A stretch of DNA of 64,000 bases from Acidimicrobiales bacterium (GTDB lineage Bacteria; Actinomycetota; Acidimicrobiia; Acidimicrobiales; Aldehydirespiratoraceae), in assembly GCA_029263215.1 (NCBI GenBank), contig JAJCXY010000078.1, positions 1-64,000 of the forward strand. Direction: 5' to 3'. Both the position numbers and the translations under genes were made by a program. Position 1 is the first letter of the stretch; every line of letters begins with the position of its first letter. The notes below the pieces were generated by a model. It was not told the origin of the DNA. It saw only the letters and a program-made list of their open reading frames with translations, and did not search any database. Of this stretch, positions 16,394 through 25,900 are shown one piece after another.

Positions 16394-17569
16394 GTGAGGG
16401 TCGTGGCCAGTGGGTTGGTGTCGCTGTCGATCGTGCTGGCCGGTTGTGGCTCCAGCGACGGCGCCGAAGTCGAGGAGACCCCCGTACCTGACGTCAGCGA
16501 CGAGACCCCGTCGGCCACCACGACAGACAACTCGACTCCGCCCGCCACGGCGGAACAGGACGCTCCGCCGGCTGCGGTGGCCATCGCTGCGGCCGCGGCC
16601 ACCGCCGGCGACACCTTCGACGAAGCGTTCTACGACCCCAACGCCGGGAACTTCCCGGCCCTCGACGACCCTGAGATGGTCGCCGCGTCGAGTGCTAGCT
16701 GGCTCGACCCCGGCGACATTGTGATGGGAATCGTGTCGGAGTCGGGCGAGGCGATGGCCTTCCCGGTCGATCAGATGGCGTACCACCATGTGGCCAACAC
16801 CCGACTGGCCGGCGAGCCGTTCGTGGTGACCTATTGAACGGTCTGCTCCAGCGGGATCGGTTTCGATCCCGTCGTGAACGAGGTGGCCCATACGTTCGAG
16901 ACCGCGGGCATCTACAACGGCTTGTTCGTCATGGCCGACCGCGAGACCGGGTCTGTGTGGACCCACTTCGACGGCACCGTGATCACCGGGCCACTGGCCG
17001 GTGCTGGCCTGGCGATGGAAATTCGGCCCCTGACCCACACCTCGTGGGGGAGCTGGCTCGAAGACCATGGCGACACGACGGTGCTCGCTCCGATCGAGCA
17101 ATACAAGGCCTGGTACGGCACCAGTGGATGGGGCGACGGCAACATCGGGGCCTCTTGGCTGGGCCCCCTGTTCTCCGACACCGTCATCAATGACGACGAC
17201 CGGCTGGCCGGTAATGAACTCGTTCTCGGAGCGGGGGTGGGCGACGACTTCCGGGCCTATTCCCTGGCGATGGTCGATGAACTCACCGTGATCCACGACG
17301 ATCTGGGAGGGCAGCCAGTGGTGGTGTTCCTCGACCCGGCGAACATGTTCGGATTGGCGTTCTCATCGGTGGTCGATGGTGAGGAGAGGCAGTTCTTCGT
17401 CGATGACGGAGAGGTATTCGACAGCCAGGGCACCCGCTGGCGCCTCGATGGCCATGGCACCGACGGACCCGATGAGGGCACCTCGCTGGAGTATGTGACC
17501 TCGTTCGTGACCGAGTGGTACGGCTGGGCGACCTATCACCCCGAAACCACGATCTACGGTTCGAGCTGA
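16394..17569 (+). CDS. DUF3179 lipoprotein, probable selenoprotein (in-frame TGA = Sec148)
   Basis: Read through the TGA at 16835-16837, this is one 391-residue protein. It has a signal peptide with lipobox VLAGC, a Thr/Pro/Ala linker, and a DUF3179 domain from about residue 95. Before the TGA come the family's MGIVSESGEAMAFPVDQ and HHVANTRLAG; after it come TVCSSGIGFDP and DRETGSVWTHFDG. Family members usually have TYCPLCG at the interruption, so the TGA replaces the first Cys of CxxC, giving Sec-x-x-Cys. No frameshift occurs and no start codon for a separate second gene is convincing. A SECIS-like hairpin follows. The function is unknown; an extracytoplasmic redox or metal-binding role is inferred. 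GTG start; weak ribosome binding site. Confidence 0.85.
16852..16871 (+). promoter_or_regulatory. Bacterial SECIS-like hairpin
   Basis: CGGGATCG (16852-16859) pairs perfectly with CGATCCCG (16864-16871) around the loop GTTT; a G-T pair can extend the stem outward. The stem begins 14 nt, and the loop 22 nt, after the in-frame TGA. This falls in the usual 16-37 nt window for bacterial SECIS loops, and the loop begins with the expected G. It lies within the coding sequence, as bacterial SECIS elements do. Confidence 0.75.
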
Positions 17570-17589
17570 GCCGAGGGGACCGCTACGAC

Positions 17590-17604
17590 TTGTCGGGCAG
17601 GCGG
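17590..17604 (+). repeat. Left target-site duplication of the IS481-family element
   Basis: TTGTCGGGCAGGCGG is identical to 18611-18625, which forms the 3' end of tRNA-Pro. Fifteen bases is within the range of IS481-family target duplications. This copy no longer belongs to a tRNA. Confidence 0.8.
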
Positions 17605-18610
17605 TCTAGAACTGACGGACATCGTTGACAGTTGGGTCTCTTGATGAGAGAGAGATTCTATGAACGAACAAGAGCTCCAACGCCAGGCGAAGCATCGGTT
17701 GGCGATCCTTCGTCACTCTGAGGAGGTGTCGGGCAATGTCGCGGCGACGTGTCGTCACTACGGGATTAGCAGGACCCGGTTCTACAAGTGGCGGCGCCGT
17801 TATGACGATGAGGGTCTCAACGGGCTACGGGACCGTTCGACACGCCCCCACCACAGCCCGCTGGCGACCTCGAGCGAGGTGGTCGGAAAAGTCATCCATC
17901 TGCGCCAGACCTATCATTTCGGGCCGCTCAAGATCTCGATGTACCTCAAGCGCTACCACGACATCGACATCTCGCCGTCGGGGGTGTGGCGGATCCTCAA
18001 ACGTCTCGACATGAACCTGTTGCCGGCCTCGCAACGTCACAAGACCCACGCCAAACGATGGAAACGCTACGAAAAACAGCAGCCCGGTCACCGGGTCCAG
18101 ATCGACGTGAAGTTCATCGAGCCGCTCAAAGGCTCACGAAAGACCAAGTACTACCAATACACCGCGATCGATGACTGCACCCGACTACGAGTCCTGAAGA
18201 TCTACGACCGCAACAACCAGAAAACCGCGATCCAGTTCCTCGACTACGTCTGCCAGAAACTCCCCTTCGCGGTCGAAGTCATCCAGACCGACAACGGCTC
18301 CGAATTCGCCAGCCAATTCCACTGGCACGTCCTGGACCGCGGCATCCGCCACGTCTACATCAAACCCGCCACCCCAAGACTCAACGGCAAAGTCGAAAGA
18401 TCACACCGCATCGACGGCGAAGAGTTCTACCGGCTCCTCGACGGCGTCGTCATCGACGACACCGAACTCTTCAACGACAAACTCGCCCAATGGGAGAACT
18501 TCTACAACTTCGACCGACCCCACGGCAGCCTCGATGGACAAACCCCATACGAACGACTACGACAAAAGACAACCGAGGCCCCGCTGTAACGCAAGACCGT
18601 CAGTTGCACA
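17605..18610 (+). mobile_element. IS481-family insertion sequence
   Basis: The 1006-bp element starts TCTAGAACTGACGG and ends with the complement of TGTGCAACTGACGG. These imperfect terminal inverted repeats share AACTGACGG, and the right end has the TGT tip usual for this family. It is bracketed by a 15-bp direct repeat and carries one intact transposase gene. It inserted at the 3' end of tRNA-Pro; the duplication restored the tRNA sequence. Confidence 0.85.
17660..18589 (+). CDS. IS481-family transposase
   Basis: 309-residue DDE transposase. The N-terminal helix-turn-helix (residues about 12-60, RHYGISRTRFYKWRRRYD) would bind the element ends. The integrase core has D149 (QIDVKFI), D211 (QTDNGSEF) and E246 (NGKVERSHR), with 34 residues between the last two as expected. 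The C-terminus has the YNFDRPHGSLDGQTPYERL motif found in IS481 and related families. The frame is intact, so the element may be active. It lies wholly within the IS. Confidence 0.93.
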   Translation: MNEQELQRQAKHRLAILRHSEEVSGNVAATCRHYGISRTRFYKWRRRYDDEGLNGLRDRSTRPHHSPLATSSEVVGKVIHLRQTYHFGPLKISMYLKRYHDIDISPSGVWRILKRLDMNLLPASQRHKTHAKRWKRYEKQQPGHRVQIDVKFIEPLKGSRKTKYYQYTAIDDCTRLRVLKIYDRNNQKTAIQFLDYVCQKLPFAVEVIQTDNGSEFASQFHWHVLDRGIRHVYIKPATPRLNGKVERSHRIDGEEFYRLLDGVVIDDTELFNDKLAQWENFYNFDRPHGSLDGQTPYERLRQKTTEAPL

Positions 18611-18613
18611 TTG

Positions 18614-18687
18614 TCGGGCAGGCGGGATTTGAACCCACGACCTCCTCGTCCCGAACGAGGCGCGCTACCAACCTGCGCCACTGCCCG
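18614..18687 (-). tRNA. tRNA-Pro (anticodon CGG)
   Basis: On the minus strand a 7-bp acceptor stem CGGGCAG/CTGCCCG, a GGTTCAAATC-type T arm and the anticodon loop TTCGGGA give anticodon CGG, reading CCG. CCA is not encoded. An IS481-family element lies immediately beyond the 3' end and its target duplication includes the last bases of this gene. The tRNA itself remains complete. Confidence 0.92.
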
Positions 18688-18712
18688 TGTGCAGAACCGG
18701 AAGGTTATCGGC

Positions 18713-19093
18713 TCAGGCGGTGGACGGCTCTCCCGCGAGTGCAGCCTCGACCGCCCGCAGGATGCGGAAGGGGTCGAGGGGCTTGATGAGCCAGGAATCT
18801 GCGCCGGCCTGGGTGGCGATGAAGGTGTCGACCTCACGATCGAGCAGGAGCAAAACCGGCCGGGTTTCGAGGTCGCCCATGCCCTCGCGGTGGCGTATGG
18901 CCAGGCAGGTGGCCACGCCGCCCATGTTGCCGATCTGGAGATCGAGCAGCACGAGTGCGGGATCGACCTCTTCGATGGCGGGTACGACATCGACGCCGGC
19001 GCGAACTCGAAGCAGAAGGTGGCTGCCGGCCACGGCTGCTTCCACCTCGTCGGCGAGCCAATCTGAATCGGTGGCGAGAAGGATGTCCGTCAC
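18713..19093 (-). CDS. Stand-alone response regulator receiver protein (CheY-like)
   Basis: A 126-residue single receiver domain with no output domain. The phosphorylation site is the Asp in LVLLDLQIG (about residue 51), acidic residues lie near TDSDW at the N-terminus, and the conserved Lys is in IKPLD. Such proteins work by protein-protein contact in phosphorelays or in regulated localisation. No kinase gene is adjacent. The neighbour on the opposite strand is a STAS-domain protein, so a partner-switching link is possible but unproven. Confidence 0.83.
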   Translation of the reverse strand: MTDILLATDSDWLADEVEAAVAGSHLLLRVRAGVDVVPAIEEVDPALVLLDLQIGNMGGVATCLAIRHREGMGDLETRPVLLLLDREVDTFIATQAGADSWLIKPLDPFRILRAVEAALAGEPSTA

Positions 19094-19178
19094 GGATCGG
19101 ATCGTACACGCCGCCCAGGTACGGCCCCACGTTGGGCCCGCGGTGTGTCCGGCGGGTGAGTGCGGTTACCATGCGGCG

Positions 19179-19529
19179 GTGCTCGAGATCCGTGTCGAAC
19201 GTTCCGAAGCCACCGACTACGTCCAGCTTTGCCCCGAGGGCGAGCTCGATGCCTACTCCGTGGCCCAATTCCGCGAGTCATTCGCCGAGTTGGGTGGCGA
19301 GCCGCGCCTTATCGTGAACCTGGGCGGTGTGCAGTTCATGGACTCCGCCGGCCTGGGTGCCCTCATCGGCGGCATCCGGAAGGTTCGCGAGAACGACGGC
19401 CGGATAGCGGTGTTCTGCGACCGGGCCAATATCACGCGCCTGTTGCACACCACCGGCTTCGACCGCATCGTTCCGGTTAAGGAAGTGCTCGAGGAATCGG
19501 TCGCGGCGCTCGACGAAGATCCCAGCTGA
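19179..19529 (+). CDS. STAS-domain anti-sigma factor antagonist
   Basis: 116-residue SpoIIAA/RsbV-like protein. The regulatory Ser lies in FMDSAGLGALIGG (about residue 60), the residue phosphorylated by HATPase anti-sigma kinases; when unphosphorylated, such proteins sequester the anti-sigma factor. GTG 19179 is chosen because the conserved beta-strand LEIRVERS begins right after it. No kinase partner is adjacent; another STAS/HATPase pair occurs at 53592-54433 and could cross-talk. Confidence 0.83.
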   Translation: MLEIRVERSEATDYVQLCPEGELDAYSVAQFRESFAELGGEPRLIVNLGGVQFMDSAGLGALIGGIRKVRENDGRIAVFCDRANITRLLHTTGFDRIVPVKEVLEESVAALDEDPS

Positions 19530-19545
19530 TCTGAGCCAGCGGGGT

Positions 19546-20622
19546 TCAGTCGGCGGTGAGTAGATCGGCGATGGTGGCGAGTCCGTCGAGATCGTGGACA
19601 TCGTCGGCCAGGAGTGGCACCTGAACCATGATGGCGTCTGGCGCGGCGTCGGTGATCTCATGTATCCGACTCTGGTCTTCGGCTCCGGACCCGGCGAGGT
19701 CGGCGAGCGCGACGGCTGCCCCGGCCGCCTGGGTGCCCGCCAGCGACCTGACGAGCTCGGTGGCCCGCTCCGGCGACGTGGAGACGGAGGGAAGCACGCG
19801 GTTCACGACGACGGCCGCCGCGTCGAGATCGGCTGTTCGGATCCGGTCGAGGAAGTAGCGGGCCTCCATGAGGGTGTCGGCTCGAGGTGAGGCCACCAAC
19901 ACGAACGCTGTGCGCTGATCGCCCAACAGCTTCAGGGTGGCATTGGCGCGATCGCGAAATCCGTCCTCCATCCCCTCGAACGCCTGGAAAAAGGCGACAG
20001 CTTCGTCGACCACGGTGGCGCCCACCACTCGTGCCAGCTGGCGAAGCACGGTCTGGGCCGCGCTGTTCACCGCTCTGAACACCCCTCGAGATGGAGCGGT
20101 CACGATGCGGTAGATCGGATTGTCGAGAAGGCGAGCCAGCAGCTTCGGAGCCTCGAGGAAGGCGAGGGCGTCGCGGGTGGGCGGGGTGTCGACCACGACC
20201 AGATCCCAATCACCGCTGTCGTAAAGCTCACTGAGCTTCTCCACGGCCATGTAGTCCTGGGTGCCCGACAAGGTGCCGGACACGTTGCGGTAGAAGCGGT
20301 TGGAGAGGATCCGCTCCGCCTGGTGATCGTCGTGGGCATGGCGGCGCACCACATCGTCGAACGTCGACTTGGTGTCGAGCATCAGGGCGGCGAGCTTGCC
20401 GGGCCACGGGCCCGCGATTTCGGTTGGTGTGTTACCGAGCTCGGCGATCCCGAGCGCATCGGCCAGCCGCTTGGCGGGGTCGATGGTGACCACGACGGCG
20501 CGTTTGCCGGAGCGGGCCGCGGCGACCGCAGTAGCTGCCGCGGTGGTGGTCTTGCCGACGCCTCCCGTGCCGCAGCACACGATGACGTCCCTGCCACCGA
20601 TGAGTTCCGCGTAGGCGTTCAC
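19546..20622 (-). CDS. ArsA/GET3-like ATPase, second of a pair
   Basis: 358-residue P-loop ATPase with Walker A CGTGGVGKTTTAA at residues about 17-29, switch I DPAKRLADALG, and the DTPPTRDAL switch II motif. It lacks the Cys triad of arsenite pumps. Paired ArsA-like genes of this kind are conserved in actinobacteria (Rv3679/Rv3680 in M. tuberculosis), sometimes near a WhiB gene, as here. They may act in membrane-protein or metabolite handling. It overlaps the upstream paralogue by four bases. Confidence 0.83.
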   Translation of the reverse strand: MNAYAELIGGRDVIVCCGTGGVGKTTTAAATAVAAARSGKRAVVVTIDPAKRLADALGIAELGNTPTEIAGPWPGKLAALMLDTKSTFDDVVRRHAHDDHQAERILSNRFYRNVSGTLSGTQDYMAVEKLSELYDSGDWDLVVVDTPPTRDALAFLEAPKLLARLLDNPIYRIVTAPSRGVFRAVNSAAQTVLRQLARVVGATVVDEAVAFFQAFEGMEDGFRDRANATLKLLGDQRTAFVLVASPRADTLMEARYFLDRIRTADLDAAAVVVNRVLPSVSTSPERATELVRSLAGTQAAGAAVALADLAGSGAEDQSRIHEITDAAPDAIMVQVPLLADDVHDLDGLATIADLLTAD

Positions 20623-21563
20623 GAGAGATCCTCGAGCGATTCGATCTCGGCGAGCATCGTGGTGGCGAGCTGCTCGAGGTCGTCGGGGCCGATGCTGGTG
20701 CCGAATATCTGGGGAAGGCGGATCTGGGGGAGTGGGAGTCGGTCTTCGAGTCGGGCGAGTTGCTCGTCTTGGAGAGCGGTTCGCCCTGCTCGGAACTCAG
20801 CCGCGGTGGCCAGGTCGGACCGTTCGTGGTCGGAGCACTTTGCCCATCTGAGGCGCCCGTCGAGGCCGTCGATCCGCGGCAGGACACTGTTCACCACCAC
20901 CGGCCCGAGTTTCACCCCCACCTCATCCTCCACCGCGAACGAGGTCTCGATAAGTTCGTTGATCGGCGTTTCCTCGGGGATGGTTACCAGCACCACCTGG
21001 CAGCGGCTCGGATCGCTGATCATCTCCAACACCTCTACGGCCTGGCGGTGGATCGTGCCGCTACGCGCGGCTTCACGTACCCCTGCGGGACTTCTCAGGA
21101 AACCCAGCGCATGGCCCGCGGCGGGAGCGTCGACCACGATGAGGTCGGCGGCTCGGGCTGCCTCGAGGGCCTTGATGCGGCCGAAGACGAGCAGGTCCTT
21201 GATGCCGGGAGTTGCGGTGGCCACCACCTCGAGAAGACCCGACTTCGTCATCCGCTTCACGATCCGCTGGAAGCCGTGACCCGAAAGCCACTCGACCAGA
21301 GCCTGGTCCGGGGTGATCGAGCGGCCGCGGATCTCCCCGTGTTGGTTTCCCGCGTGAACCAGCACCGCTTCCTCGTAGCCTTGTGCGTCGGCTCCGAACA
21401 TAGGAGCCGCGGCCGAACGCCCGGACACCTCCACCAGGAGGACCGACAGGCCGCATCGAGACGCCGCCGCAGCGATCGTCGCTGCGGTGACCGTCTTGCC
21501 GACACCGCCCTTTCCCGCCACAATCAGGACACGCGACGATGCGAAGAACTCACCGGGATCCAT
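20619..21563 (-). CDS. ArsA/GET3-like ATPase, first of a pair
   Basis: 314-residue P-loop ATPase. Walker A is GKGGVGKTVTA near residues 17-27; the aspartate switch II motif is VVDAPAAGHALGF. The usual switch I DPA is replaced by LVEVSGRS, as in the first member of such actinobacterial pairs. I chose the ATG at 21563 because GAGGAGGG lies directly upstream, though an ATG at 21587 is also in frame. Its start overlaps the divergent NfeD gene by 25 bp, so the two promoters must lie inside each other's coding sequence. Confidence 0.82.
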   Translation of the reverse strand: MDPGEFFASSRVLIVAGKGGVGKTVTAATIAAAASRCGLSVLLVEVSGRSAAAPMFGADAQGYEEAVLVHAGNQHGEIRGRSITPDQALVEWLSGHGFQRIVKRMTKSGLLEVVATATPGIKDLLVFGRIKALEAARAADLIVVDAPAAGHALGFLRSPAGVREAARSGTIHRQAVEVLEMISDPSRCQVVLVTIPEETPINELIETSFAVEDEVGVKLGPVVVNSVLPRIDGLDGRLRWAKCSDHERSDLATAAEFRAGRTALQDEQLARLEDRLPLPQIRLPQIFGTSIGPDDLEQLATTMLAEIESLEDLS

Positions 21564-22897
21564 TTCCCTCCTCGCAGAAGCGATCAACCGTCCGACGGCG
21601 GGTCACCCTATCGGCAGCGTTCGCCGCCGTTCTTCTCGGGATGCTCGCGAGTATGTCGCCGGCGCGAGCAGGCGACATACCGGCGCAGGTATCCCAGGAG
21701 TCGCTGGATGCGCCCACCTTCGACGTGGTGCAGATCTCGGGCTTCCTCGACGGGATCGTGGCCGACTACATCGAGAAATCGATAAGTCGTGCGGAAAGGT
21801 CTGGCTCGGGCGGCCTGATCCTCCAGGTAAACAGCACCCACTCGGTGATCGACGACGAGCGACTGGTCGAGCTGGCGGAGGCGATCTCGGCCTCCGAGGT
21901 GCCCGTGTATGCCTGGGTCGGCCCGTCCGGGTCGAAGGCCGAAGGTGGCGTCGCCCAGTTGGTGGCCACCACCGACGAACTTGCCGTCACCATCGGCTCC
22001 CATTTCGGCAAGACCGGCGATCTCGTGATCCCCGAGGAGTTCTTCATGCCCGCCTTTGTCGCCGCGGCCGATGCCTTGGCCGATGGCACCGTCAACGAAC
22101 AGGGTGTTATCGAGATCGGGCTCGCCGACCGCGATTCGCCAACGCTCGGGTTCTTTGCTCTGGATCTCCCCGGTTTTGTGTCCGAGATCGATACCTCCGG
22201 CGATGCGGCCGTTCGGGTACCGGTGTCGGCGATCCGTTTCTCGAAGCTCTCGGTGTTCGACGGCTGGATGCATTCCTTCGCCAGCCCGGCGATGGCCTAC
22301 TTGCTGTTCCTGATCGGAGCGGCCCTGCTGATCTTCGAGTTCTACACCGCTGGTATCGGCATCGCCGGAGCGGTCGGTGCCTTCTGTTTCGTCATCGGAA
22401 GTTTCGGCCTGGATGTGCTCCCGACCCGCACCTGGGCGCTTGCTCTGCTGGTGATCGCAATGCTCGGCTACGCGATCGACGTACAAACGGGGGTGCCCCA
22501 GCTGTGGTCGGTCATCGCAACGCTGGCATTGGTGGTCGGATCGTTGTTTCTCTACGAGGGCACCTCTCTGTCATGGATCACCCTGCTCGCCGGCATTCTT
22601 GGCATCTCGATGTCGATGATCTCGGGTATGCCGGCCATGATCCGTACCCGCTTCGGGACGCCCACCATCGGTCGCGAGTGGATGATCGGGTCGATGGGCG
22701 CGGCAGCTGAAGACATCAAGAAGGAGGGCGTCGTGGTGATCGACGGCGCCCCGTGGAAGGCACGGGTGAATCGCACCACCCCGATTGCCAAGGGTGATCC
22801 CGTCCGTGTCGTGTCGATCGAAGGGCTCTACCTGGAGATCGAGCCGGAAGAGGGCGGGGCGCGCGACTACCGCGATATGCGCGGTGGTTCGGAGTAG
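21539..22897 (+). CDS. NfeD-family membrane protein with ClpP-like serine protease domain
   Basis: 452 residues with a signal peptide (cleavage after SPARA), a ClpP-fold extracytoplasmic domain (about residues 55-220), several TM helices (about 250-380) and a C-terminal OB-fold NfeD domain with GEWMIG-like sequence and the KGDPVRVVSIEGLYLEIE motif. Full-length members are membrane proteases or scaffolds acting on stomatin-like partners. The putative catalytic Ser lies in GPSGSKAEGG; the motif departs from the common form. ATG 21539 is the only start that leaves the signal peptide intact, and it overlaps the divergent ATPase gene. Confidence 0.84.
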   Translation: MRRTHRDPFPSSQKRSTVRRRVTLSAAFAAVLLGMLASMSPARAGDIPAQVSQESLDAPTFDVVQISGFLDGIVADYIEKSISRAERSGSGGLILQVNSTHSVIDDERLVELAEAISASEVPVYAWVGPSGSKAEGGVAQLVATTDELAVTIGSHFGKTGDLVIPEEFFMPAFVAAADALADGTVNEQGVIEIGLADRDSPTLGFFALDLPGFVSEIDTSGDAAVRVPVSAIRFSKLSVFDGWMHSFASPAMAYLLFLIGAALLIFEFYTAGIGIAGAVGAFCFVIGSFGLDVLPTRTWALALLVIAMLGYAIDVQTGVPQLWSVIATLALVVGSLFLYEGTSLSWITLLAGILGISMSMISGMPAMIRTRFGTPTIGREWMIGSMGAAAEDIKKEGVVVIDGAPWKARVNRTTPIAKGDPVRVVSIEGLYLEIEPEEGGARDYRDMRGGSE

Positions 22898-22908
22898 CCC
22901 TGCCGCGG

Positions 22909-25900
22909 TCAGTTTCCGCCGAGGCGGCGCTCCAACATGGCGGTTAGTTCCTCGACCGGCCCGCCCAGCTCGTCGAGTACCTCGTGGCAGCGCTGCATCG
23001 CCCGGTGGGCGGCAGCGCGGTCGCCGCGCTGGAGATGAGCGGCTACGAGGGTGCGATGGGCCGGCTCTGACCACGGTTCGGCCCGGATGGTGCGGCTGGC
23101 GAGCAGGACGGCGTCGTCGACCCGGTCGTGGGCGAGGAGCAGCTCGCTACAGCGCACCGCGGCCTTGACGAACCGCACGTGAAGGCGCTGGCGCTCGATA
23201 TGGAGCCACTCGCCTTCGTGGATTCCTGCGAGCAGATCGCCGCGATACAACGCACTTGCCTCGGCCAGGCACTCCAGGGCAAGGCTGGGCGCGCCGTCGG
23301 ACTCGAGCTGCTGGGCTTCATCGACGAGGGAATCGAAGCGCCACACATCGATCTCGAGCCGGTCGTGGCCGGCCAGACGTAGACGGTTGCCGTCGGAGCG
23401 AATGAAGTAGGCCGCGTCACCCCCCGCCCGAGAGCTCTCGAGGACGCCGAGGAGGAGGTTGAGGGTGGAGCGGAGGTTGCGCCGGGCGGCATCTTCGGTG
23501 GCTTCGGGCCACAGGGCGGCCATGACGGCATCGCGGGTGGTCTCGGGGTGGATCACGAGAAAGCCGAGGAGCGATCGGACGCGTTCACGGCGCCAGCCAT
23601 CGTGGTCTGATTCGACATCGCCCAGAAGGAGCTGTTCGGTGCCGAGGAGATGGAGCCGACGCGGTTCGGCCGGCGGGAGCGGCACCGAAGCGAGGATCTC
23701 CTTGGCCGCACCACTAACTGCGGCAATCGGGTGGTCGGCGAGGTCTCGAAAGCGGAGCCGGGCGTTGTCGCCGATCACATCGAGGAGCCACTCAGCGGCA
23801 CCACGAGCCTCGGTTCTGCCTGCTGCCCACCCGGCAGCGACGAACTCGCACGTGGTTCTCAAGAAGAGGGATGCAAGAAGCAGGCCGGATGTGGGTGGCC
23901 AGTTGACGGTGGCCAGCGACTGGAGATCGCCGGTCTGATCCATGCTGCGCAGAGCCACGCCCAGGTCGAGGTCGCGGGCCGGGAGCGGCACGGAGAGCTC
24001 GGCGAACGCCTCGGGCGCGTAGCGCGCAACGAGCGCTCCCGCACCGTTGTACGACAGGCGCGTATCGGATGCGATCGGGATCTGTTCGAGCAGCTCATGC
24101 ATCATCTCTTCGGCGTGGGCAGAGTCACCCTCTTCGTGAACGATGAGCAGTTCCGGCAGGGCGAGGGTTATCTCGACCTGCTTGGCTTCACGCTCGCCGG
24201 CGAATCTGCGGGCCATACTCAGATGCGATCGGGCCGTATCGGTGTCGCCACACCCCGCGGTGACCGCGGCGAGCCATGAGTGGCTCAGGAATCGTGCTCG
24301 CTCGCTCCCGCTGCGCGACGCCCAGCTTTCCGGATCGGCGAGAAGCTCTTCCACCTGTCCGGCGCGCCATCGAGCGGAGATGGCGATCACCTCGGTGCCG
24401 CGGATTGCGCCCGCACCCTCGAGATATTTGTCGGCCAGTGCCACCTCGGTCTGACCCAGGAACTCGAGGGCCTGAAACTCGAGCCAGTAGCCGATCGCGT
24501 CGAAGCGGCCCGTCATCGGAACGTTTCTCGCCCGGCGGATCGCGGAGAGCATCGCGTGTGGGTCGCCCTGGGCGAGAGCCACGAAAGCGGCGGTGATGTC
24601 GATGTAGGGGGCGGCAGCACTCTCCCCTTTTTCGGCCAGGTCGGCCATCCAGGAAGCGACCCTCATGAGTCCACCGGCATCGCGCTGGATGTGATACCAG
24701 AATCCGAGCTCGGCCACCGCGGACACGACCGCTTCGGTGTCGCCGAGAGCGGTGAAACCTTCGGCGGCGTTTTCGAACAGTTCGCGACCGCGATCGGTCG
24801 TGGGATCGGCCGATTGTTCGAGCAGGCCCTCGACATGGGCGGCGATGGGATGATGCCTGATCTCATCGGGTGCCAGGCCGAGCCAGCGGCGCAGCGTGTC
24901 GGGCTCCTCCACCCGACCGGTGATGACGGCCTCGCGCAGGGCCAGCACGATCAGGTCGGGTTGGGTTCCCCGGCAGGCCAACTCCACGGCTCGATCGGGT
25001 TGGTCTCGGCTCAGCAGGTGGTCAACGGCCGGCCGAAGCATCTTGCTCTGGGTGGCAGCGAGGTCCCGGGCGGCAAACACCTCCAGCCAGAGATCGTGGG
25101 CTTCGTACCAGCCGTCGACGTGGTGCACCATGGGCAAGGAGCCGAGGGCGGGTGCGGGGTCGATGCTCGTGAGATGGTTGAGCAAGGTGTTGTCGGCACC
25201 TCCGAGAGCCACCACCACTTCGAGTAGGCGGCGCTGGTCGTGATCCAGCGAGGTGAGCACCTCCTCATCGAGGAAGCTTGCGATTGGGCCGGATTGGAGT
25301 CCGAGAGCGACAAGGGCGGGCCAACCGCCCAGGTGAGCGATCTCATCGGATCTGCGGCCTGCTCGACCGGCGAGACTGGCGAGTTCGGAGGAGTCGAGGG
25401 CGAGATCGGAATCGTAGATCCTGGTGACCTGTCCTTGGGCCTCCATACGAGCGAGGCTCAGAGGAGGGTCGGTGCGGGTGGCGAGCAGGACGTGGCCGTT
25501 GGAGGGCAGGTCGGCGATGAGGTGCTCGATGAACTCGGCACCCGACGACCTGCGAGAGACCTCGTGGAAGTCGTCGAGGATCAGGCAGACCTGGACGGGG
25601 GACCGGGCTGCGACGGCGTCGCAGATGGCGTCGCGGTTGACTCCGGTGGGGAGTCCGAGAGCGGAGGTGATGCCGGCCCGGAGGTGGGACCCGTCGGTGT
25701 CGGCCGGTTCACAACCCAACCAGATGTCTTGGCCCCGTGAGGCGAGAACGTTCTGCGTCACCGCTTGGGCGAGTGCGGTGGTCTTACCGAACCCCGCCGC
25801 GGCCCGCACGACCACCACCCTCGACTCGAAGCGGCTCAGGAGGCGCCTCAGGAGGCCAGGGCGCAGAAGCGCGCCGACGGCATCAGGCGGCGCGGCTCTG

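Noticed and set aside
16874-17569. The downstream half of the DUF3179 gene as a separate gene starting GTG 16874
   Set aside because: The start would fall inside the conserved domain, without signal peptide or ribosome binding site. Family similarity begins immediately after the TGA, before this GTG.
17590-18625. The 15-bp direct repeat as attL/attR of an integrated island
   Set aside because: There is no integrase gene. Terminal inverted repeats and a DDE transposase fill the whole interval, so it is an IS target duplication.
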